DNA of 64,000 nucleotides from Unio delphinus (Eukaryota > Mollusca > Bivalvia > Unionida > Unionidae), in assembly GCA_029339505.1 (NCBI GenBank), contig JAQISU010000081.1, positions 19,378,501 to 19,442,500 of the forward strand, read 5' to 3'. The notes beneath the pieces were generated by a model. It did no database searches. It was not told where the DNA came from and saw only the letters and a list, made by a program, of their open reading frames with translations. Shown here piece by piece: positions 44,001-55,937 of the stretch; positions within the stretch are counted from its first letter, which is position 1; each line of letters opens with the position of its first letter. The translations under genes and the position numbers were made by a program.

Positions 44001-47000
44001 TATACTGAGAAATCATTTTTATTGCCGTAGTTACCATATTCCAGCATTATCTATCATGTGTTCATAGATTTAAAAAAGGCCTTTGACAGAGTGTGGCATG
44101 AGGCATTGTGAGCCAAAATGAAGAAGTACAACATGGGTCAAAAGTTGACCAATATCATCAAGCAGCTATACTCCAAGGCTACCAGTGCAGTAAGATTTTG
44201 TGGGATCTGGTTGACGAAATTAGTCGGAGTACATCAAGGCTGTCTCTTGTCACCCACGCTTTTCAACATCTACTTAGAGCGTATTATGAGTGAAGCTCTG
44301 GAAAACAACTGTGGGATAGTCAGCATTGGAGGGCATAACATCACCAACCTCCACTTTGCAGACGACATTGATGGGCTGGCAGGCAGTGAAGATGAGCTTG
44401 CCACCTTAGTGAAGAACCTGGATGAAACATCTTCCAGATTTGACATGGAGATAAGTGCCGAGAAGACAAAGCTGATGACAAATAGTGGCAAAAAAATCTC
44501 AGCCAAGATTAAAGTCAGAATACAGGAACTCAAAACAGTGACCCAGTTCAAATATCTTGGTTCCATAATCACCAAAGTGGGATCAAGAGCAGAAATTTTG
44601 TCATGAGCAGCATAAACAATGGCAGTTATGTCAAAGCTAAGACCCATCTGGAGAGACAAGAAAATCTGTCTGAAAACTAAAATAAGACTATTGAGAGCAC
44701 TATAGTCATCTCAATCTTTTTGTATTCATGTGAGACCTGGACCCTGACAGCAGAATTATGAAGAATCCAGGCACTTGAAATGAGATGCTACAGAACCATC
44801 CTTGGCATCTCTTACATGGACGATATCACAAATGAAGAAGTGCATAACACCATCAGGTGCAAAGTAGGCCAATATAAAAACCTCCTCACCAGTATCAAAA
44901 AGAGAAAGCTGAAATGGTATGGCCATGTCACTAGAGCCAACAGTATATCCACAACAGTACTGCATGGCAGCGTCCAGTGTGGCAGAAGGAGAGTACCGTA
45001 TTTTGGTGTGTATAACGCGCACCGATGTATAACGCGCACCCCGATTTTCGACCCCAAAAAAGTGGAAAAAACGTAGTTCTGCCATATAACGCGCATGTGA
45101 TATAATGCATTTTAAAATTTTGACTACCGCTATTTCGCTCCGTTTTCATAGTGCAACAACAGTTGGTCATTTTAGATAGTGAATGAAAAAGTGGAAATAT
45201 TGATATTGTATCTTTCCGATTTTATTGTTGGCCCTTAAAAGGTACGTTCGTCTAGTTGACGCAGTCTATTGCATCAAATCCCTCAAATTCCACTTTGTCG
45301 TCATTACTTTCGAAAAGTCGCTGTATGTCCTGAATCAATTAAATACTGCTCACCGAGACAAAGCATTGTAACTATGTTGAGCGCATCAAAGCCTACCTGG
45401 CGCCGGTTAACACTAGCTGAATTCTACACATATTATATTTCAATTCGACCAATAATAAATGAAGAAAAATTCGATTAGATCAACAGTTATGGAATACGGT
45501 ACTGAACATTTACGAAACAAGTACGGTAATCCACACAGTGGTATTTGTTCCGCTCCAATGCGGCACTTTGCACAGCTTTTGAACAAAGGCAAGTTGTTAT
45601 GTACATATATTTCCGGCCGTGGCACAGAACAATACTTGACACAGTGACGTGAAATGAAACCAGTTTATTAACATAAGCAATCAAAGAACAAGACTATTTG
45701 TAAGCATCATTTATTTCTTTAATACGGCTAGTACCGGTAAACATTTTAGTTACAATGCAATGTACAATGGATTTAATATTTCATAAGTAGTGAGTGCCTT
45801 CATCCTCTTCAGATCGACCTGGAAAAAATGTTTTTTTTTTAGTTCTTGTATACAACGCGCACCCCCGACTTGAGATAAGAAATTTAGGTAAAAAAAGTGC
45901 GCGTTATACACAACAAAATACGGTAGACAGAGAAAAAGGTGGACTGACAACATCATACAATGGACCAGGACAAGTTTTGCAGAGACATAGGCTTGGCACA
46001 TGATCGAGACCAGTGGAAAGAACTGGTCAGATGTTAACTTCAGCAGCACAGTGCCTCGACTGATTGGTGGCAAGCTTGAAAGCTATGAAAATAGGTACCC
46101 AATCATGAAAAAAGAATTACAGTAAACCAGGATGAGTGGAGTGAGATGAGAGTAACAAAAATTCCAAAACAGACACTATTAAATTAACAGTGATGATACT
46201 ATAAAGGCAATACAATATCTGAGCTTTTACAACTATTGCCATAAACAAGACAAAATCAAGCTAAGCCAAACATACCAATGAGCCATCCCCTGCAGGAAGA
46301 GTATAGTCAATGGTGGCTGCAAGACCACTATCTTTATCCAAGGCTGAAATTTGCCTGTAAATAGTTGTTCCCACTGGAGTAAGCTGTTAAAAGAAAGAAA
46401 AATTAAAAGTATCAAAATACTGCAAGGAAACTCTGAATCAATAGAAAATAGGACTATATTTTTTTATATCATTTATATCATTTATATAATGGATATATGC
46501 TGTGTGAATCTAATGCACTAAAAGTGTGCTTCAGCAATCATTCATATGTAGTTTATGTTTAGGAACCTCTTTTGCAGCAAAAGCATTTAATTCATGTGTC
46601 AGTACAAATAAAATGTACTCCATTTACTTGACTGGATATTAAGAGCTAAGTTCTGAATCAAATAATGAAGTGTACAGTCTTAATCAATGACAACTAAGTT
46701 TGCAGTCTGAATCAAATGACAATGAAGCATACAGTCTGAATCAAATAATGAAGTGTTCAGTCTGAATAAATGACAACTAAGTTTGCAGTCTGAACCAAAT
46801 GAAAATGACAATAAAGTGTACAGTCAGAATCAAATGATGATAAAGTGTACAGTCTTAATCAAATGACAATGAAGCATACAGTCTTAATCAAATGAAGTGT
46901 ACAGTCTGAATCAAAAGACAACTAAGTTTACAGTCTGAATCAAAAGACAATGACAATAAAGTGTAGTCAGAATCAAATGATGATAAAGTGTAGTCTTAAT

Positions 47001-50000
47001 CAAATGACAATGAAGCATACAGTCTTAATCAAATGAAGTGTACAGTCTGAATCAAATGACAATGAAGTATACCGACTGAATCAAATGACAATGAATTTAA
47101 GTCAGAATCAAATAATGAAATGTACAGTCTGAATCAAATGACAATGAATTTTACTATCTGAATCAAATGACAATGAAGTGTACTGTCTGAATCAAATGAA
47201 AATGAAGTGTACAGTCTGAAAGATAAAAGAATTTTGCTACTAAATGGTTAGATTAAGCTTTTACAATGTCCAATACATAGTTAAATTATTTTAGTAAACT
47301 CAAATGCTCATGAAATTTTAACACCACAAGACATGTATCCCTATTTTATATTAAAAATAGGTAATAACATTTAGGTTGTACATATTCACTTTTGTTAGGG
47401 GCAGATTGAAGACTTTTCTACCAAAGTTAGATTCAGAGAAAACGATGGTTTATTTTGTGTAAAAGCAGCTAAATTTCTGTTTCTCTGAGTAAAATTGTAC
47501 TATTTTAACTGAATTATAAGTCTTCCTCAAAGCCCCCATTTAATGTCTTCTTATTTATTATTATAATTGTTATTATTATTTGTGAAGATCTCCAATGTGA
47601 AACAAAATGTCATCAATTGATATTTTAAACTTGATCATGAAAGGAGAAAAAAATGGCAATGGAAACATAATTAGGCTTCTCTTTCATAATAGTTATATTG
47701 TTAAAAACCATAAAAAAAACACTTACCTCTTCCACTGATAGAAAATATGGTCTATTAATGAACTGTGGACTGTTATCATTTACATCTCGGATGTTAACAT
47801 TAATTGTTGCATAGGCGGTCTGAAAATAAGGAGAAAGAATTATATCTTGCTACATTATCATGGACACTTAAACAGTATATAAAATATAATCGTATTGTAA
47901 TTCATCAAATGTTGTGGGATAAACATGTTAAATGTTGTCATATTAAACTTTTAAAAAATGGATAATTTTAGCCATCAATGTTTACAAACAATAAAAATTC
48001 ACATGAAAACATACAGGAAAATAAATTTCATGTACTAGCCTTGGATGAACATTGATCTTCAAGTAAGAAGAGTTATTACACAGAAGAGTACTGGAAGAAG
48101 TACTCCATCGCTAATTATCAATAAATTAATAGTTGATTGAATATTTAAAACTGCATCCAAATTTGCACACACTGAAGATCAGAATCCTGTCATGAAATTT
48201 GCAAAGATGAGTATCAAAACATGAATTATTTCCCTTGGCTTTATATCATTTACATCTATTGTATTCTTTCAGAGAACGATACTTACAATTGTTAAACTTT
48301 ATAAGCATTTCTATCGACAATTACTTATCAACAATGTAATAAATGATTGCATAGACTACACAGTATTATCATTGCCTGATGCAAAATTGAACCCAAGTCC
48401 ATGAAGTATAATATACACCATGTAAATGTCTTAAACTATTTTTAACCTAAAACCAGTAAAATGTTAGGTACAATGACTTTTTGTTTGTACTGGTAAGGTG
48501 ATAATAGAGATGTATATAATTATCTAGTCTAATGTAACATGAACAGTTAAACAAATTTAAATCGAATTCAAATAAAGGTCACTGGGACCTACTTTTGTAA
48601 TCAAACTGCATCCCTTCACAAAGCATTATGATTCTATGCATATCAGTGTACACATATATATATACATAATGCAAAAGACTGATTTGGAAATAAAGTAAAT
48701 GCAAAAAACTTATCCAAAGCCAGTAACATTTTAAGTGCAGGCCACAGTGACATACTTTGTTGTTAGAGTGTAGTACTAACAGAGAACATAAAATCTTCTA
48801 GATTGATGATTATAGAATGAACAGAGCTTGTCAAACAAATTCATAACAGAACTTTATCATTGTAACTGAAGAATAAGAAGGTCCCAGCAAACCACATTGC
48901 ATCTGTTGCTTGAAAAAAGACCAACCTGTGCAAATATGGCAACTATATTGCCAAATAAACTTCCACATGGTTTAATATGCCAACACGATAAGAGTGTTTG
49001 AGACCCCGCTGTCACAAACAGGTTAGAAATTATAAACTGATGAATAAATTGACCAAGTTTTATACATTATATATCCCTGATGCTGCATGCTTTGGAAATC
49101 AGTAGTGGGGTACAAACAAACATGATACTATGTGAATATAATAGGGGAAAAAAACAATTGGATGTGAGGCCTGGGAACATAATCCTCAACCCCTATTTCA
49201 CAGAGGCAAGCTAATAAAAGACAGGTTGTAATCATGTAATTTGATGTCCTGTCTTTGAAAGAGTTCATAGTACTTACAATACACCTCAATGAAAAGTGAA
49301 ATGATATTGATGACATTGTCATATACTATGTCATTTCCAGCTGAGAAGTTTGAGTTGCTTTTACAAAAGCTGTCTACCTTAAATGAGTGCGGCCTTATGA
49401 CCATGTTAATTCAAACTGAACAATTAAAGTTATGTTACAAAAGCAGACTACCTTGTGTGATCCTATGACCATGAACATTCAAGCTGAGTAATATTAGTTG
49501 TTAACATAACACAAGAGAAGAAAGAACCAAACACAAATTAGCAATGCAGCATATAATTAGCTTGCTAATACCATCTCAGTATAATAGCATGGTGTAATGT
49601 GCTCTTAAATTGACAAAAGTCCATAAAGGTGACAAAAGTCACTTAAATTTGGCAGATATTGTAAAGATATTGTATACAACCTGCATAAGAATGATTGTCT
49701 CACATAATAAATCCAAAATGAAAGTTGAATAATACAATGGATTGGATTATCGGAGGTAAAATGTATTATGTTATCAGCATGGCAGTGAAGCTAAAAGCTA
49801 GCAATACCTGGCAATTACAAGGGGAGGTAAAAACAAGAAAAAAGACGAATTTTCATCATTTTGTTGGGTTTGATTCCTGGTGTAGCAGGCTAATATTCTC
49901 AATGTAATGCAATTTGTATGCTATTTAAAGTGTCAAATTAAAATGTGCTTCTTTTCCAGAATTTTTCCTTCAATTTTAATAAAAAGTAATTCAGTGAAAC

Positions 50001-53000
50001 AAAACCCAGCGAAATAAAAGTTGGGTTCAAAATGTCAATTTTACATTAAAATGAACCCCATAAAGCCAGTCAGTGGTCTATTAATTTAAGCCATACAAAG
50101 TAACATAAAATGCCATCATATAAAAACATACAGATGAATGACATCCTAATAATAACATATAACTATTTTAAAACAACTGTCTATTTGATGAAATGTCAAA
50201 GCAAATAATTAATTTTAATATGAGATGCTATATCTTTATTTGAGGGGAAAGAGGTGAACCTCAGTAAAATGAAAAACTCTAAACCCTGAAAATTTACTTT
50301 AAACCAATGCATTTTCATCCCAAAAGTTGACAGTGGTTATACTGAGAAAAACATGTATAATGTTCTGCAAAATTAAGTAATCTATTAAAACTATACAAAC
50401 TAATTTACCATTGGTTCAGATTAGAGGGAGAAAAAAAACTTTAAATTCATTACATTAGGAAACTAAAGGAAACTTGCATATGCATCAAATAATGGAATTT
50501 GTTTTCAAAAACAAAGTTTACAACTATTGCATAGTTTATTTTTTGCCGTTTTTTATAGTCTTTACTCTGGACTTGCTACAACACAGCACCTTACATCAAC
50601 ATATCACGACATTGTTTGTTTCAAAATGAAAGTTTTTCAAATACAAAAGATTTAGCATCATTTAAAATTAAAATGATCTTAAAATAACTAAAACAAATAC
50701 ATTTAGGAACTTATTTTCTGAAATTTTTCAATTACCGTTGATGTATCAGCATTGGAGGTACACTTCAGCTGAAATGATATGATCTCAGTGTCATCCAAAT
50801 TCGTAAAATCAGCACCCTGAAATAAAAGACAATGAATGTTTCATAAATAGATTTACAAAAAATGATGAGGAAATTGTCCCGCAACAAAAACTTTAAGCTA
50901 TAAGCTCCAGTATTTGTTATGGAGAAAAAACCTAGTAACTACTTTAATATCAATGACCTTGTCACAAGCGGACATGAGGATCTAAAAATATTTCAACTAA
51001 AATAGTGAATTATGAATTAAATCCATTGACTACTTGTAAAATCACATCTTAATTTCTATTTCATATTAATATCTTGATTACTCATAATTATATTAATTAC
51101 TTCCGTAACTGATTATACTTCCTTGTCTCTTGTACAATACAGAAGATTAATGGACACTGCACTGCATGGAACATAATATAAATAGGTTTTGTCAAAATAA
51201 TTTCCTTGCAATATAAATAATCCCAATGACTTTCTGTATGGGTTTTTCTCTCAACTTATAAAAAGCAAAGAATTAGACAAGCTTCACATTAGAAGTATAC
51301 TCCACAGTACTGTATATGACCATTTGATGACAGGTTATACAATATCAATAAAATGGACACAAATATTTTATCATCTGAATGTTGCTGGAAGAAAATAATT
51401 ATGTTCAGAAATAAAAATATTGAATAGTTTCATGAATTCAAACAGAAGAAATGACAACTCCATTAAACTATCACTAATCATTAAATTAATTATCTGAATC
51501 TGAGGGATGTCTCTCTGATTTACGTTAGAGTACAAGTAGAACTTAATGCATATCTCTTCATTATTAATTAATAATTCATTAATTAACTTGCATTCCTGTC
51601 CATTTTATTACCTGAATGATGCTGGCAGAGAAATATAGAAGAGTTCTGTATATTTAAATCAAATAAATGAAACTTCATGAAACTTTCATATATCTTGCAA
51701 ATATTCTTTTTTTATATCTAAATCAGAGATATCTATTATATTTAAGCTTGAGTGCAAGTAAAATTAATGTAATCTCTTGCTGATATCAAATAAACTTACA
51801 TCCCTGTCCACTGATGTGATGAGACGAATTCTGGTCCCTGTCCCAATATCCTCAATTCTGAATGTGTTGTTAGGATTTGGGGCTAATGGGTTGTCACTAG
51901 TCATTATTAATGTTATACCAGTAGGTCCACCTAGTGTTCCTGTCACAGGGAGGGAAGCTTGGTATGGGCTGGTGCTGCCCAAAACCTGATTTGCTGTAAA
52001 AGGATACATGTATGTCTGATTGAATTGGATAAAATATAGATTTATTTGATAAAATCAACAACTTATATAAATCAACGTCTGAGACTGTTATCACCTTGGA
52101 TATGACTCTGTTATATCAAACGTTTCTATGATAGTGTATTTTCTTTGAATTCTTTTTCCCTCTTTAGTAATCAATTTTGAATGCCGATGAATTCTGGTGT
52201 GTTATACATAGTATTTAATGCAGACTCGGAACACATGCTATGCAAAATGATCAGTCCTTTCCCAAAAATTAGCAGAATGTTGTAATAACTTTTAACCAGT
52301 ATATTATCCCACCATTAGGATTATACTCAACACAAAGAATTCTAATGATTGGGAATTATGACTGACCTTTCTTAAAAAACTAGCATGTATAAAGTGCAAT
52401 GTAGATCTCAGATATGTGTTATTCCTTTCTCTTCTTATGCTTCATAAACCCTCACATGAAAACCAGCATCATATGAAGTAAGATAATAGATATCTATAAA
52501 CATCATATGCCATGCTCATGTGGTCCAGTGTGAAATCCTATGTAGTGCCATGTAAGATTGTGCAGTGCACATTTTGGACCTAACAATTAGCAATTCGTTC
52601 ACTAAATAGTAATGGCAAAACAACTGATATATCAGTGTATCAATACTTTTTCCATATCAATACCCATATTGATACATGATATATAGTATCTATACAATTA
52701 ACACTGACACAATACAAGTTACTTATGATAAACTATCAAAACTAGTTGTGAAAAACTATCAGTCATTTTCCTTCTTTATTCTGTCAATTCAGAATTCATC
52801 TGAGACAGCTATAGCAGGCACATCAGTATAAAAAAAAAACATCTTCAAGGTGACTAATTCCTGTGGTTCATAATCTCCCCACCTCTCTCCAATCAATTTA
52901 ATGCTAATTACTTCATCATGTTCAGACAGATATATGATTTAATGTAAAGTAGACATTCCATTTTTGTTCCCTATGTTTGAATGCTTTAAGTACTTCAATG

Positions 53001-55865
53001 ATCATTGTACTTTAATTTCTCTGTGTAATCACATGTTATCACATGTTGTCTAGTTGGACTTTCCAGTGTGAATTCTGATTAGTGGTTGTTGTTTGTTAAA
53101 GTCCCGAGAAAAATGATAAGGACCGATCAGAACTGTAGCTTATTCACTGCATGACACACCAAAAGTATTGGTATTCAAACTCAATCCAATTAGATACAAA
53201 GCAAGTAGGCAACTTTCTGCAAAAGTCAATTAAATGATCTGAAAAATACTTTAAATTTACACGGGGAACAAGTTTGGAGTGTCTACTTATATACTTCACT
53301 GATATATGTAATCAGCAACTTAACGTGCCAACATGATTTAAAAACAAAATTAGCACAGAATCATCAATGGGGGCAGATTCCAAACTGCATAAGGTGATAT
53401 CACCTTGTTCAAATTTTGCAGAAGGGGAGAGGGACAGAAATAAGTGCCTATGTCTATTAAGTGCAGACCAGTGTGTGTAATTATGTGTGTTATTCAGTGT
53501 GTAAAAAGGGAAATTTTAGCAACATAAGACTAAACAAAATGCGGCAAAACACCTGTTTTTCCTGGCTGAATTTTTTTAATCTAACTCAGTGAATAAAAGC
53601 ATGTAAGGTTTGTATACCAATCTAATAAATGCACTAATTTTATTTTTAAAATATCACCATTAAACTCTATGGGCAATAACTTAGTGATATGATCCCTAAT
53701 ATGAAAAACATATAAATAGTTAACAGTCTGGCTTTGAGATCATGTAAAACTATCCTTTAGGACAGTTTATACAGCTAATTGTCATAAAAGCAATTAAACA
53801 TAAAGGTGATCTAGATCACAACTACCATTTCACAGATTACTTAATTGGCTGGCAGTAGCTAGGGCTGTGTGCTAAGTTCTTTAAAGACTCCTGTAGAGGA
53901 GCCAATGAGGCTAATTTGTATAGGTATAGTTCAAAAGTGGAACAACCCATTCTGTTTTAAGTAAACCAAAGCGATGCACACTGAAGAACAAATGTAAGAT
54001 GTAACAACAAAAAAGAAGTGTATATAACATTTCAAAGCTTGTTTATAACATTTCAGAGCTGACTGGAAATTTAGAACGTTAACAGAGAAACATGTCCAAA
54101 TTCATTTGTTTTTCAAATTGTTATGATAATTTGAAATGTCAGTAATGCTGGATGTACATGTAATAAATAATTTATACTTGAATGATTACTTTCAGAACTC
54201 TATTTATATATAGAACAATATATATTTGTATAGATACATATTATCATGAAGAAACAGGACAGCTCAATTATTACTCCTTAAACAATAGCAATGATAAAAG
54301 ACCCTGCCTGCAAATCAAAAGGCTTATTCAAGTGCTTCTGCCAAAATCATTTTTTTCAGTCTTTCCTTTTTATCTCACTTCAGCCAAAGGATGGCCAATT
54401 TTTAATCAAAGAATCAAATGCCAACATAGACCATATTTGAGCCTTTTCCTATTTATAACTCCTCAAAAAAAACTTCCAACAGTTGGCCCTCAACTCTTCT
54501 GAATACAACAGTAAGGTAGCCAATTAACAGCTTGGTATGTAGACACATTAGCCTATTACTCTGCCATGTATCATTGCATTGGATGCAATGACTGATGGAA
54601 TGGTTCCAGTACCCAGTAGACTGGTTCTGGGTGGCTTATGTAATGCATGAGCAGAATACATGAAAATACATTTTTTTTGTCTTCAATTAATTTTTAATCC
54701 TCTGTCAGTTTTCAAAAGTGGTTGATTGCAACTACAAAATGGTATATGTAGTACACAGCCCTAAAAACATTACTGATATTTGTGTGTTACCATGTGAGTA
54801 CTATTTATAAGTAGCCAATTCATAGGTCAAATGTTTCATATTGAATGCTTACAGTTTATTGACAGAAGTACAGCATGTAGATGATCTTCATAAAGGTAAG
54901 GGGCATACATATAATGCTTTAATATGTGTTTTTCAACAGTCTGAACATAAAATGCTGCATTTCATCAGCATGATCAAAATTTTATCAGGCGAATGTTAAA
55001 AAATTCAAGAATCCCAATGGGCACTTAATTTAGAATACAGGAGGGGATATATGAAATTGGTTGTATTTCAGGTGTCGTGCTATCAAATGTTTTTTTATTA
55101 GCAATGGCTGCCATTGTTTCTCTGGCTTCTGCACTTTAGATGATAAAAACACATTAACTGAGCTAATTTTCTTTGGGGGATCACACAAATAAAATGCTAT
55201 AACCAGACAAGTATTGGAACAAAGACATTGGGAGTACATATCAGTTCAGAATCTGACAAAGGAATTTTAATGCTGACATTATTAAAGCACCATATCCAGG
55301 ATCATAATCAACAACTTTTACTGTAATTTAAAGGATCAGAAAAGTCCATACCTGTCACATTTCCTTCATCAAGTGTTACAGTGATGGTAGAAGCCATGCT
55401 ACATGGTGCTGAAATGATAAAATACAAACAATTATATATATATAATCACATATCAAACTAGTGATAAACGCTACTTTTCCAGGTTTTAGAATGATCAGAT
55501 ATAAGGCAAATGAAATCATTATTACTTTTGAAACTTGTACCTAATTATAATTACAGTAGAAATGTTTCATGAAATTAGGATATACAAAGTAGGTGAATGC
55601 TAAGATAATTTCTTCCTATTTTGTCTTATACAAATATTCATTTAAAAAATACATTATAGATATTTCTTTTTAAACCAGGTTACATTAGTACATGTAACTC
55701 TAATTACCAGTTTATTTCTGCAACTTTGACTAATTGGATATTTGATCATTTACAACCGGTTTTAAAAGATAGAAAATCTAGAGCTGTATAAAGTTGCAAA
55801 TCCTGATTAAGATTAAAAGTATAAGGTTTAATTTTCTATCTAAAATGTACAATTATGTGTGTAGG

Positions 55866-55937
<72 letters not shown>

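Noticed and set aside
44118..44606. Functional reverse transcriptase gene
   Set aside because: Truncated at both ends, frameshifted outside this stretch and split by another element.
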